The notes: generated by a model not told the origin, from the sequence alone. Positions 9,069 to 17,571 are shown, numbered from the stretch's first letter. The stretch: DNA of 64,000 nt from Mycolicibacterium komossense (GCF_025822605.1 NZ_JACKTY010000014.1:124112-188111), one strand, 5' to 3'. Numbers and translations: made by a program.

Positions 9069-9887
9069 GTGAATGGTGACATGATGTCCAACGATGCGGA
9101 ACCCCTCGCGGGTACCCAAAGTCTCGATCGAGCGCTGCAGGTGTTACTTCGGATTGCCGAAGAGCCGCCGCCCGGGCTCAGCCTCGCTGCGTGCAGCAGC
9201 ATCCTGGGCTACAGCAAGCCGACCACCCAGCGGATGCTGCGCACACTGCTGGCCCGAAACTTCCTGGCCTACAACGAAGAACTGGGTGTCTACACTCTCG
9301 GCGTCGTCAACGCCCAGCTGGGGTCGGAGTATCTGCGACGCCTGGATCTACGGCGCGTCGCGTTACCCGAGATGCGGCTTTTGGTGGCGGAGACCGGTGA
9401 GACGGCACATCTGGGGATTGTGACGGGTCAAGACGTCGTCTACATCGAACTGGTGGACTCACCTCACCCGGTGCGCATTTTCAGTCGTGTCGGCGACGCG
9501 GTGCCCGCGTACGCCACGGCCATCGGGAAGGCGATCCTGGCCTGGACGGAAGCCGACGTCTCGGCGCGGCACGTGCCTGATGTGTTGGTGCCCCGAACGG
9601 CGAACACCGTTCGCGATCGGGATGCGCTGGCCGCCGATCTGTCGCTCGCGCGCGAGCGTGGCTATGCGATCGACGATCAGGAGAATCGGGAAGGTATCCG
9701 CGGTTATGCGGCTCCCATCTTCGACCACACCGGTTCTGTCGTGGCGGCTGTGAGTATCGGCGGACCAGCGGATCGGGTGGACGTGACTGCCAATGATCGG
9801 TTGGGTAACGCGGTGATCGCGGCTGCCGGGGCGATTTCACGCCAACTCGGACACCGTGGCAACGTCACGACATCTGAGCATGGCTGA
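9069..9887 (+). CDS. IclR-family transcriptional regulator
   Basis: About 272 aa. An N-terminal winged helix-turn-helix (residues 15-80, with LAACSSILGYSKPTTQRML as recognition region) is followed by an IclR effector domain (about 90-265, with AYATAIGKAILA and the SIGGPADRV segment). IclR proteins of the KdgR subgroup regulate KDG, uronate and aromatic catabolism. The start is uncertain: GTG 9069 and ATG 9081 or 9084 are all possible. It overlaps the SDR gene by 8 bp, so regulator and enzyme are coupled. The repeated near-palindromes at 138-152 and 3123-3137 are its probable targets (inference). Confidence 0.87.
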   Translation: MNGDMMSNDAEPLAGTQSLDRALQVLLRIAEEPPPGLSLAACSSILGYSKPTTQRMLRTLLARNFLAYNEELGVYTLGVVNAQLGSEYLRRLDLRRVALPEMRLLVAETGETAHLGIVTGQDVVYIELVDSPHPVRIFSRVGDAVPAYATAIGKAILAWTEADVSARHVPDVLVPRTANTVRDRDALAADLSLARERGYAIDDQENREGIRGYAAPIFDHTGSVVAAVSIGGPADRVDVTANDRLGNAVIAAAGAISRQLGHRGNVTTSEHG

Positions 9888-10635
9888 TTCCGCCCAGTTG
9901 GCCGGGCGCACGGCGGTGGTGACGGGCGCCAGCCGGGGGATCGGCTTGGCAGTCGCGGGTCGCCTTGCCGCTTACGGTGCCGATATCGTGGGAATCGCGA
10001 GATCCGTTGAGGCGCTTGCGAACTGCGCTGATCAAGTGCAAGCGGCTGAGCGGACGTTCATGCCTGTTGCGGCAGCGCTCGAATCGAGACCGGCCCTCTA
10101 CGCCGCGATCGAGCGGATCCGGCCGGTCGGCGCGGACATCCTCGTGCACGCCGCGGGGATCAACCGCCGCGCCCCGGCTGCGGATCACGGTGACGACCTT
10201 TGGGACGAAGTGATCGCTGTCAATCTCACCGCGCCGTTCATTCTCACCCGCGAGCTGGGGCGCGATATGGTGGCCAACGGATTCGGCAGTATCGTCTTCG
10301 TCGCGTCGTTGCTGAGCTTTCAGGGCGGTGTGACCGTGCCGGGTTACGCCGCCAGTAAAGGCGGCGTGGCACAACTGACGAAGGCCTTCGCCAACGAGTG
10401 GGCTGGGCGCGGTGTGAACGTCAACGCAATCGCACCGGGCTACGTGGTGACGGATATGAATGAGGCGCTAGTGGCAGATCCGCGGCGCAATGCCCAGATC
10501 TCTGAACGCATTCCCGCGGCGCGATGGGGACAACCGTACGAAATGGCGGGCACCGTCGCGTTCCTCGTCTCCGAAGATGCGCGTTACATCCATGGCTCGG
10601 TATTCAACGTCGACGGCGGCTGGCTGGCGCGGTAA
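9880..10635 (+). CDS. Short-chain dehydrogenase/reductase, KduD-like (2-dehydro-3-deoxy-D-gluconate 5-dehydrogenase candidate)
   Basis: 251-aa classical SDR. The NAD-binding TGASRGIG is near residues 14-21, NAAGI-type motif appears as HAAGINRR, the catalytic Ser lies in VASLLSF, and Tyr-Lys is in YAASKGG. The PGYVVTDMN and ERIPAARWGQPYE segments are typical of KduD and FabG-like enzymes. The ATG lies inside the end of the iclR gene (ATGGCTGA overlap). With KduI, KdgK and Eda present, reduction of 2,5-diketo-3-deoxygluconate to KDG is the missing step, and this is the only SDR in the cluster. The name KduD rests on that context. The stop codon lies in the loop of a strong hairpin. Confidence 0.8.
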   Translation: MADSAQLAGRTAVVTGASRGIGLAVAGRLAAYGADIVGIARSVEALANCADQVQAAERTFMPVAAALESRPALYAAIERIRPVGADILVHAAGINRRAPAADHGDDLWDEVIAVNLTAPFILTRELGRDMVANGFGSIVFVASLLSFQGGVTVPGYAASKGGVAQLTKAFANEWAGRGVNVNAIAPGYVVTDMNEALVADPRRNAQISERIPAARWGQPYEMAGTVAFLVSEDARYIHGSVFNVDGGWLAR

Positions 10636-10647
10636 CGCCAGCCAGCC
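10618..10647. terminator. Perfect 12-bp hairpin whose loop contains the SDR stop codon
   Basis: Arms GGCTGGCTGGCG (10618-10629) and CGCCAGCCAGCC (10636-10647) pair perfectly around a 6-nt loop CGGTAA. That loop ends with the TAA stop of the SDR gene. No T-tract follows, as is common in mycobacterial terminators. Confidence 0.7.
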
Positions 10648-10653
10648 TGCGGA

Positions 10654-10696
10654 TTCGGCGTGTTCGCTTGCGCCCAGCGCAACCGAACACGCCGAA
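10654..10696. terminator. 20-bp bidirectional hairpin between convergent genes
   Basis: Arms 10654-10673 and 10677-10696 pair at 19 of 20 positions (one C/C mismatch) around a 3-nt loop CCA. It begins with TTCGGCGTGTTCG and lies just past the pepN stop (minus strand). It can end transcripts from both sides. It is the second hairpin in an 80-bp gap. Confidence 0.75.
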
Positions 10697-10700
10697 CTCG

Positions 10701-13271
10701 TCAGCTCGCGTCGAAGGCCCGGGCTTTCAGTGCGCGCTCGACGCCGGCACGGCCTTCCAACACCAACCGGCGCAGCGCTGGCGGGATATCCCCGGCCAGG
10801 AACTGGTCGGCGGCCGTGAGACCTGACTCGCCGATATCCCAGGACGGGTAGAGGCCGATCACCACGGTCTGCGCGACCTCACTGGAACGCCGCTCCCAGA
10901 CCTGTCCGATCGCGTCGAAATAGCGCTCGGTGAACGGCTGCAGGAGCTCGCCCTGGCCGGGTCGCACGAAACCGCCGATGATCGCCCGGCTGGTGATGTT
11001 GGCCAACGTGTCGTCTTCGACGACCTGCTGCCACGCAGCTTCCTTGACGGCGATCTGTGGGCGCGCAGCTGCGGCCGCCGCGGCCTGTCTGCGGCCGGCG
11101 GCGGTGGGGTCTTTCTCGGCCTCGGCGTCGATGAAGGGGGTCTCGATGCCGTCAGAGTCCAGGTCGCCGCTGGCTGCGAGCGCCGTGACGATCCGCCAGC
11201 GCAGATCGGTATCGATGACCAGGCCGGCCAGGTTCACCTCGGCGGGCTCGCCGTCGAGCAGCGTTGCCAGCACCGCGACGTGCCGCAGTGAGAGGACCGA
11301 GGTGCACAGGGCGTTGACGAAGGCCAACTGGTGGTCAGAGCCCGGCTCGGATTCACGGGCCAGATCCAGCAGTTTGTCGGCAAATGCCGGCCAGCCGTTC
11401 TCGCAGGCCCAACCCTGCTCTGCGTAGGAACCGAGCGCAGTCTGCGCCTGCAGCAGAAGACGTTGGGCCACCCCCACTTCGGATTCGGCGTGGATGCCGC
11501 TCATCACCAGCGCCACGAAATTGCGGGCCTTCAGTTCGGCGTCGCGGGTCATTTCCCAGGCGGCCGACCAGGCCAACGTGCGGGGTAGCGGCTCGTCGAT
11601 ATCGGCGATGCGCGACAGCACCGTCTGTAAAGACTCCGGGTCCAGCCGCAGCGAGCAGTACGTCAGGTCGTCGTCATTGACCAGGACCAGCTTGCCGCGT
11701 GAAACACCCTGCAGGGCAGGGACATCGGTCGTCGGTCCTTCGACGTCGAGCTCCTCCCGGTGCACGCGGACCAGTTTGCCCGTCTGCGGGTCGTCGTCGT
11801 AGATGCCGATGGCCAGCCGGTGCACCCTGGTCTCGCCGGCGCCAGGAGCGGCGCCACCCTGCTTGACCGCGAACCGGGTGAAGGTGCCGTCCTCGTCGAC
11901 GTCGAAGTCCGCCGTCAGCGTGTTCAGGCCGGTGGTCTTCAACCACTGCTGGCCCCAGTCGGACAGATCGCGGCCCGACGACTTTTCCAGCGCACCAAGC
12001 AGATCCGAGAAGCCGGCGTTGGCGAAGGCGTGGTCACGGAAGTAGTTGCGCAGTCCGGCCAGGAAGGCTTCCAGCCCGACGTAGGCCACCAGCTGCTTGA
12101 GCACGCTGGCGCCCTTGGCGTAGGTGATGCCGTCGAAGTTGACCTCGACGGCGTGCAGGTCGGGGATCTCGGCGGCGACCGGGTGTGTCGAGGGTAACTG
12201 GTCCTGACGGTAGGCCCAGGACTTCTCGACATTGGCGAACGTCGTCCAGGCCTGCTTGTATTCGGTGGCCTCGGCCTGGCATAACACCGACGCGAAGGTC
12301 GCGAAGGATTCGTTGAGCCACAGGTCATCCCACCAGGTCATCGTCACCAGATCGCCGAACCACATGTGCGCCATCTCGTGTAGTACGGTCTCGGCGCGAC
12401 GCTCATACGAATAGCGGGTGACCTTGGACCGGAAGACGTAGTCCTCCAGGAAGGTCACCGCGCCGGCGTTCTCCATCGCTCCCGCGTTGAACTCGGGGAC
12501 GAAGAGCTGGTCATACTTGCCGAATGCATAAGGCGTACCGAAGTTTTCGTGGTAGAAGCCGAATCCCTGTTTGGTCTCGGTGAACAGCCGATCGGCGTCC
12601 ATGAACTCGCTGAGCGAGGCGCGGCAGAAGATGCCCAGTGGAATCTCGCCGTGCTCATCGCGGTACACGTCGTCCCAGCGCGCATACGGACCGGCGATCA
12701 GCGCGACCAGATAGGTGCTGATCCGCGGCGTGGTCGCAAAGGTGTGCACCTTCGTGGACCCGGCCTCCTCGACCAGGGCGGTCGCGCCGTTGGAGATGAC
12801 CTGCCAGTGCGCGGGTGCGGTGACGCTGATATCGAACGCGGCCTTCAGATCCGGCTGGTCGAAGCAGGCGAACATCCGCTTGGCATCGGCGGTTTCGAAC
12901 TGCGAGTACAGATAGACCTCGCCGTCGACCGGGTCGACGAAGCGGTGCAGACCCTCGCCGGTGTTGGAGTAGCTGCAGTCGGCTTCGACGACGACGACGT
13001 TGTGCTCGGCCAGGCCGGTCAGCGTGATACCGGTGGATTCGTCATAGCCGGACACGTCGATGTCGTGGCCGTTGAGGCTGGCGCTGCGGATGGTGTCGGC
13101 GGCGATGTCCAGCACGGTGTCGGCCCCGGCCAGCGCGTCGAACTCGACCGTGGTCGAGGAGCGGAAGGTGCGCTCATCGGTGGTGAGGTCCAGTTCGATG
13201 CGGTAACTGTCGACGGTGACCAACGCTGCGCGTTCACGGGCTTGGTCCTGAGTGAGATTGGGAAGTGCCAC
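10701..13271 (-). CDS. pepN: Aminopeptidase N (M1 family zinc metallopeptidase)
   Basis: 856-aa cytoplasmic aminopeptidase that removes N-terminal residues from peptides. The M1 substrate-recognition motif GAMEN occurs in FNAGAMENAGAV, and the zinc-binding HEMAH with the downstream Glu of WLNESFATF completes HExxH-x18-E. The C-terminal third is the ERAP1-like helical domain. The GTG at 13271 (product MALPNLTQDQA) is preferred to one four codons earlier, because mycobacterial PepN proteins begin MALPNLT as far as I recall. The gene is orthologous in position to M. tuberculosis Rv2467, next to an Rv2466c homologue in divergent orientation. Confidence 0.93.
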   Translation of the reverse strand: MALPNLTQDQARERAALVTVDSYRIELDLTTDERTFRSSTTVEFDALAGADTVLDIAADTIRSASLNGHDIDVSGYDESTGITLTGLAEHNVVVVEADCSYSNTGEGLHRFVDPVDGEVYLYSQFETADAKRMFACFDQPDLKAAFDISVTAPAHWQVISNGATALVEEAGSTKVHTFATTPRISTYLVALIAGPYARWDDVYRDEHGEIPLGIFCRASLSEFMDADRLFTETKQGFGFYHENFGTPYAFGKYDQLFVPEFNAGAMENAGAVTFLEDYVFRSKVTRYSYERRAETVLHEMAHMWFGDLVTMTWWDDLWLNESFATFASVLCQAEATEYKQAWTTFANVEKSWAYRQDQLPSTHPVAAEIPDLHAVEVNFDGITYAKGASVLKQLVAYVGLEAFLAGLRNYFRDHAFANAGFSDLLGALEKSSGRDLSDWGQQWLKTTGLNTLTADFDVDEDGTFTRFAVKQGGAAPGAGETRVHRLAIGIYDDDPQTGKLVRVHREELDVEGPTTDVPALQGVSRGKLVLVNDDDLTYCSLRLDPESLQTVLSRIADIDEPLPRTLAWSAAWEMTRDAELKARNFVALVMSGIHAESEVGVAQRLLLQAQTALGSYAEQGWACENGWPAFADKLLDLARESEPGSDHQLAFVNALCTSVLSLRHVAVLATLLDGEPAEVNLAGLVIDTDLRWRIVTALAASGDLDSDGIETPFIDAEAEKDPTAAGRRQAAAAAAARPQIAVKEAAWQQVVEDDTLANITSRAIIGGFVRPGQGELLQPFTERYFDAIGQVWERRSSEVAQTVVIGLYPSWDIGESGLTAADQFLAGDIPPALRRLVLEGRAGVERALKARAFDAS

Positions 13272-13320
13272 GCCCGTCAACACTAATGGCCGCGGTTATG
13301 GTTGGCCGCCCGGTCTGCTG

Positions 13321-13818
13321 TTATGTGAGTCCGGGGATCTGCAGGCCGCTGAGGCCGCTCAGTCCGTCGAGCCCAGGGATGCCGGCCAGGCCGCCCAGGC
13401 CGCCCAGTCCGTTGAGCTGGTTCAGCACGGTGCCGTCGCCGATCGAGCTGATCATCGACGGGCAGTACATCGAGATGGCGATACCGGTGAAGAACGAGGC
13501 CATATCGGGGGAGATGCCGTTGTTGTTGCCCCTGATCTGCGAGGCGACACTGGCGAAGTCCTTACCGGGCTGAACCAGCTGTGGGCAGATCGACTGGCCA
13601 AGATTCGCGGTATCGATCGGGTCGCCGTAGTTGATCCCGGCGTTGCTCAGCGCGGACAGGAACGCGTCGTTGGTGGTGTCTGCATCGGCTGGTACATCCG
13701 TGGTCGCAGCGATCGTGGCCAACGCGATCAACGCGGCGAACACGGCCAGGGTGCGTTTGGGCAGTGATCTAAGACTGGCCCCGACAAGAGAATTGGAATA
13801 GCAGGTGCGCGTTGTCAT
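13321..13818 (-). CDS. Secreted DUF732-family protein with Gly/Leu-rich tail
   Basis: 165 aa. A basic N-terminus and hydrophobic segment (about 22-40) predict Sec export. The mature domain resembles mycobacterial DUF732 proteins: an all-helical fold with two cysteines (in SICPQL and MYCPSM) likely forming a disulfide, and the TTNDAFLSALSNAGI start. The last 35 residues are a run of GL(G/S/A)GL units ending IPGLT, beyond the usual DUF732 length. GAGGAG precedes the ATG. Function is unknown; DUF732 proteins are envelope or secreted antigens specific to mycobacteria. Confidence 0.8.
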   Translation of the reverse strand: MTTRTCYSNSLVGASLRSLPKRTLAVFAALIALATIAATTDVPADADTTNDAFLSALSNAGINYGDPIDTANLGQSICPQLVQPGKDFASVASQIRGNNNGISPDMASFFTGIAISMYCPSMISSIGDGTVLNQLNGLGGLGGLAGIPGLDGLSGLSGLQIPGLT

Positions 13819-14002
13819 GGTGGACTCCTCATTGTGGGGAGTGCACTTCTGTCACCCCATTCGCACGGGTAACCTTGCTCTACAACCATCACATCTTTAA
13901 CACGATCCGGTAAAGGTTCGCACCCTATGCGTGTCCTGTGCGTGTCCGACCACTCTCGCATAGTTCAATCCGCGGCCCATCCGGCCCGCCGGTAAGCCCC
14001 TC

Positions 14003-14028
14003 GGAACACAATCCCGCCCCGCATAGTT
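14003..14028 (+). promoter_or_regulatory. SigH-type promoter candidate for the nitroreductase gene
   Basis: GGAACA (14003-14008), a 17-nt spacer and GTT (14026-14028) match the mycobacterial SigH/ECF consensus GGAAC(A)-N16-18-GTT. The site lies about 50 bp before the start of the Rv2466c-like gene, whose M. tuberculosis homologue belongs to the SigH oxidative-stress regulon. The motif is short, so chance is possible. Confidence 0.5.
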
Positions 14029-14076
14029 GTGTTGGGGGGATGACTGTGTCCGCCACTTGATCGAGAGGACCGCGAA

Positions 14077-14697
14077 GTGCCCGAGAAGTCTTCTGAAAAG
14101 TCCAAAGCCGAGTTCTGGTTCGACCCGCTCTGCCCGTGGTGCTGGATTACCTCGCGGTGGATTCTCGAGGTGGAGAAGGTCCGCGATATCGACGTGAGCT
14201 TCCACGTCATGAGCCTGGCCGTGCTCAACGAAGGTCGCGATCTCCCCGAGCAGTACCAAGAGATGATGAAGAAGGCGTGGGGTCCGGTGCGGGTTGCGAT
14301 TGCCGCCGAGCACGCCAAGGGCCCGGAGATTCTGTCGCCGCTCTACACCGCGATGGGCACCGAGATCCACAACAAGGGCAACAAAGACTTCGACGACGTC
14401 ATCCTCAAATCTTTGGAAGAGGTCGGTCTGCCCGTCGAGCTCAGCGAGGCGGCAACCTCGGAGAAGTTCGATGAGGCGCTGCGCAAGAGCCACCACGCAG
14501 GCATGGATGCGGTCGGTGACGACGTCGGCACTCCGACCATCCACGTCAACGGTGTCGCCTTCTTCGGTCCGGTGCTGTCCCGAATTCCGCGTGGCGAAGA
14601 AGCGGGCAAGCTGTGGGACGCGTCGGTGATTTTCGCGTCGTACCCGCATTTCTGGGAGCTGAAGCGATCCCGCACCGAGTCGCCCGAATTCGACTGA
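14077..14697 (+). CDS. Mycothiol-dependent nitroreductase / DsbA-like thioredoxin-fold oxidoreductase (Rv2466c-like)
   Basis: 206-aa DsbA/2-hydroxychromene-2-carboxylate isomerase-like protein. The active-site CPWC in [15 protein letters not shown] (about residues 15-29) and the cis-proline region GTPTIHVNG (near 150) define the thioredoxin fold with a helical insertion. M. tuberculosis Rv2466c reduces nitro compounds with mycothiol and is induced by oxidative stress through SigH. The N-terminal sequence here matches my memory of Rv2466c closely. A GTG start follows GAGAGGA. It is divergent from the DUF732/pepN genes, as in M. tuberculosis. Confidence 0.88.
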   Translation: MPEKSSEKSKAEFWFDPLCPWCWITSRWILEVEKVRDIDVSFHVMSLAVLNEGRDLPEQYQEMMKKAWGPVRVAIAAEHAKGPEILSPLYTAMGTEIHNKGNKDFDDVILKSLEEVGLPVELSEAATSEKFDEALRKSHHAGMDAVGDDVGTPTIHVNGVAFFGPVLSRIPRGEEAGKLWDASVIFASYPHFWELKRSRTESPEFD

Positions 14698-14759
14698 CCC
14701 GGGCTGCTCGGTTTACCACTCCGGTTGCGCGTCGGGACGACGGGCATCACGGTGTACCC

Positions 14760-16157
14760 ATGACAGTCGCCGAGCCCAGCACCGACGGTTCCTACGGTAA
14801 GAAGATCGTCGCCGTCGAACCTGGCGGAAATGAGTTCATCGCCGAAGAGGACCGGCACGGTAAGCCGAGCCAGCTGTTCTGGACGTGGACCTCGCCGAAT
14901 CTTGAGTTCGCGACGATCTTCGTGGGAGTGCTGGCCGTTGCCGTCTACGGCATGAGTTTTTGGCAGGCCGTTGCGGGAATCGTGATCGGCACCGGACTCG
15001 GCGCGGTCGCACACTTCCTGCTGTCCGCGCGCGGCCCGTTGCACGGCGTCCCGCAGATGGTCCTGGGCCGGCTGGCCTTCGGTTTCAAAGGAAACGCGCT
15101 TCCGGCGGTGCTGATGTCGGTGACCGCTGGGGTCGGCTGGTTCGCGACCAACAGCGTCAGCGGCGCGTACGCGCTGGCTGCGTTGTTCGGCATCGGGCCG
15201 CTGGTCGGCTTGGTCATCGTCGTCCTGGTCCAAACCGCGTTCGCGTTCTTCGGCCACAACCTGGTCCAGGCCTTCGAGAAGTACTCGTTCCCGATTCTTG
15301 CGGTGATCTTCGCCGTCGCGTCGGTGGCCATCCTCACCAAATCGCATTTCGGTGCGCCTGCCCTGGAACCCATCGTCGGTGACGGTTCGCTGGGCGGCTT
15401 CCTGCTGACGGTCGGCACCGCGTTCGGTTACGCCGCGGGCTGGACGCCGTACGCGGCGGATTACACGCGCTACCTGCCGTCGACCGTCTCGACGGCGCGG
15501 ACGGGTCTGTTCGCGTCGGCCGGCCTGTTCCTGTCCTGTGCGGTTCTTGAGATCGTCGGTGCGGCATCGGTCACCATCGGCCCGGCCCTTTCCGACAACC
15601 CCACCGAAGCGTTCACCGGTGAACTGGCATCGCCGATCGCCAAGGCGACGCTGTTGGCGATTGCGATCGGCGCGATCGCGGCGAACTCGATCAACATCTA
15701 CTCCGGCGCCATGGCCTTCGTGACGATCGGCGTGAAGCTACCCGCCCACATCGCTCGGGCCTTGGTCACGGTGTTCTTCGGCGTGGCCGGGTTCGCGGTC
15801 GCCTGGTGGGCGCTGCCCGATGCGGCCGCAAGCTATGAAGCGTTCCTGCTGATCATCGCGTACTGGATCGGGCCGTGGCTCGGTGTCGTCTTCGCCGACC
15901 AATACCTGCGGCGCGGACACAAAATTGCCCATCTGCTGTACGACCGCTCTTATGCCAACTGGGGCGGGTTGCTGTCATTCGTGATCGGTCTCGTTGTTTC
16001 GGTGCTGCTGTTCTCCAATCAGGAGAAGTTCACCGGCTACATCACCAAGGCAGTGCCTGCGTTGGGCGACATCACCTTCTTCGTGGGCTTCCTGCTGGCC
16101 GGAGCCGCCTATCTGCTGATCTGCCGGTCCAAGATCGCCGCCGAGCGCGCCGTTTAG
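14760..16157 (+). CDS. NCS1-family cytosine/purine permease (FCY2/CodB-like)
   Basis: 465-aa membrane protein with about 12 hydrophobic spans. The N-terminal segment (HGKPSQLFWTWTSPNLEFAT), the RGPLHGVPQMVLGR motif near residues 95-110, and GYAAGWTPYAADYTRYLP near 225 are typical of the purine-cytosine permease branch of NCS1. It is a proton or sodium symporter for nucleobases. The deaminase gene starts 11 bp downstream, so uptake and deamination are co-transcribed. The ATG at 14760 has only a weak ribosome-binding site; the frame stays open upstream but without coding character. Confidence 0.85.
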   Translation: MTVAEPSTDGSYGKKIVAVEPGGNEFIAEEDRHGKPSQLFWTWTSPNLEFATIFVGVLAVAVYGMSFWQAVAGIVIGTGLGAVAHFLLSARGPLHGVPQMVLGRLAFGFKGNALPAVLMSVTAGVGWFATNSVSGAYALAALFGIGPLVGLVIVVLVQTAFAFFGHNLVQAFEKYSFPILAVIFAVASVAILTKSHFGAPALEPIVGDGSLGGFLLTVGTAFGYAAGWTPYAADYTRYLPSTVSTARTGLFASAGLFLSCAVLEIVGAASVTIGPALSDNPTEAFTGELASPIAKATLLAIAIGAIAANSINIYSGAMAFVTIGVKLPAHIARALVTVFFGVAGFAVAWWALPDAAASYEAFLLIIAYWIGPWLGVVFADQYLRRGHKIAHLLYDRSYANWGGLLSFVIGLVVSVLLFSNQEKFTGYITKAVPALGDITFFVGFLLAGAAYLLICRSKIAAERAV

Positions 16158-16168
16158 ACTCTCGCAGT

Positions 16169-16615
16169 ATGACTCCCGAGGAAATGCTCGACGTTGCTGT
16201 TGGCGAGGCCCGAAAAGGATTGGCGGAGGGCGGTATTCCGATCGGTGCCGCACTGTTCAGCGCTGACGGTGTGCTGTTGGGCAGCGGCCGCAACCGGCGG
16301 GTGCAGAACGACGACCCGTCGGTGCACGGTGAGACCGACGCCTTTCGCAACGCGGGCCGCCAGCGCGACTATCGCTCGACGGTGATGGTGACGACACTGT
16401 CGCCGTGCTGGTACTGCAGCGGCCTGGTGCGCCAGTTCAACATCGGGGCGGTACTGATCGGCGAGAGTCGGACGTTCACCGGCGGCCATGACTGGCTGGC
16501 CGAGAACGGGGTGGCGGTCACAGTGCTCGACGACGAGCGCTGCATCTCGATGATGACCGAGTTCATCGAGGCGAATCCGGCGCTGTGGAACGAGGACATC
16601 GGAGTGGCCCAATGA
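16169..16615 (+). CDS. Cytosine deaminase of the yeast FCY1 type (small CDA-fold)
   Basis: 148-aa zinc deaminase converting cytosine to uracil. The zinc and proton-transfer motif HGE (in VHGETDAF, near residues 51-53) and the PCWYC motif (near 81-85) give the His/Cys/Cys set and the catalytic Glu. The C-terminus (DDERCISMMTEFIEANPALW then NEDIG) strikingly resembles the tail of Saccharomyces FCY1, whereas bacterial CodA is an unrelated amidohydrolase. Length also fits FCY1 (158 aa). Upstream permease and downstream oxygenase (ATGA overlap) form one operon. Another nucleobase or a guanidino compound could be the true substrate. Confidence 0.82.
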   Translation: MTPEEMLDVAVGEARKGLAEGGIPIGAALFSADGVLLGSGRNRRVQNDDPSVHGETDAFRNAGRQRDYRSTVMVTTLSPCWYCSGLVRQFNIGAVLIGESRTFTGGHDWLAENGVAVTVLDDERCISMMTEFIEANPALWNEDIGVAQ

Positions 16616-17571
16616 GTGCGATTGCGACAGTTGACATCTCGCGCTGGTATGAAGGCGGTTCGGCGGCCGAGGCGGTAGCGGCCGAGGTGGATGAGGGCCT
16701 GCAGCGCGCCGGCTTCATCGTCGTCACCGGTCACGACGTCGACACCGGCCTGGCGGCGCGGGTGCGGGCCGCCAGCCGCGAATTCTTCGCCCTGCCCGAC
16801 GAGGTCAAGCAGCGTTACTCCGTGCCGGTCGGCGGCCACGGCTGGATCGGACCTGGCGCGGAAGCCAACGCCTATGCCGAGGGCACCGAAACGCCGCCGG
16901 ACCTCAAGGAGAGTTTCAGTCTGGGCGCCGAAACCGCCACCGGCGACCCGGAGGTCGACCGAATCTGGTTCGCCCCCAACGTCTGGCCGGTCGAGGTGCC
17001 GACGTTGCATGCGTTGGTCGACGAGTACACCGCCGCCATGCGCAAGGTCAGCGATGACCTGCTGGCACTGTTCGCCCGCGCGCTCAAGCTCCCCGTCAAT
17101 CCGTTCGCTGTGATGGCCGACCGGCCGACCTGGACGATGAACATCAACCACTATCCGCCCGTGAGCGTCGTCGGGGAGCCCGAGCCGGGCCAGTTCCGCA
17201 TCGGCCCACACACCGATTTCGGGACGGTCACCGTCCTGGACCGCGAACCCGGCGCCGGTGGCCTGCAGGTCTACTCCGAGGCGCAGGGTTGGGAGGACGC
17301 GCCGTGGGAGCCGGGCGCTCTCACGGTCAATATCGGTGACCTGCTTGAGTATTGGAGCGGGCGGCGCTGGCCCTCGGGCCGGCATCGCGTGTTGCCGCCC
17401 CAGCCGCACGCCCCCGAGGAAGATCTGGTGTCGCTGATCTACTTCTACGAGGCCAACCACGACGCATTGGTCACCCCGCTGGAGCCGCCGATCGGGAAGG
17501 TTTCAGGACTGCGCCCCGTCACGTGTTCGGACTTCATCAAGGAACGCCTCGACGCCATCACCGTGAGCTAG
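16612..17571 (+). CDS. Isopenicillin-N-synthase-like non-heme Fe(II) oxygenase
   Basis: 319-aa double-stranded beta-helix oxygenase. The DIOX_N domain (about 5-120) precedes the 2OG-Fe(II) domain with ligands H200 and D202 in GPHTDFG and H258 in GRHRVLPP. The Arg-x-Ser pair that usually anchors 2-oxoglutarate or substrate is not evident: the strand reads EDLVSLIYFYE, with Ser but no Arg. The ATG overlaps the deaminase stop (ATGA), so it should act on a nucleobase-derived or co-imported compound. By analogy fungal thymine hydroxylases belong to this family, but the reaction here is unknown. Its 3' end overlaps the convergent aldo/keto reductase gene by 69 bp. Confidence 0.82.
   Translation: MSAIATVDISRWYEGGSAAEAVAAEVDEGLQRAGFIVVTGHDVDTGLAARVRAASREFFALPDEVKQRYSVPVGGHGWIGPGAEANAYAEGTETPPDLKESFSLGAETATGDPEVDRIWFAPNVWPVEVPTLHALVDEYTAAMRKVSDDLLALFARALKLPVNPFAVMADRPTWTMNINHYPPVSVVGEPEPGQFRIGPHTDFGTVTVLDREPGAGGLQVYSEAQGWEDAPWEPGALTVNIGDLLEYWSGRRWPSGRHRVLPPQPHAPEEDLVSLIYFYEANHDALVTPLEPPIGKVSGLRPVTCSDFIKERLDAITVS

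Noticed and set aside
12549..13286. Plus-strand open frame of 245 codons opposite pepN
   Set aside because: Mirror of a high-GC coding region; pepN has full catalytic motifs on the other strand.
13819..14076. Repeated GCATAGTT (two copies near 13957 and 14021) as possible operator pair
   Set aside because: Only 8 bp shared with no dyad symmetry; chance cannot be excluded.
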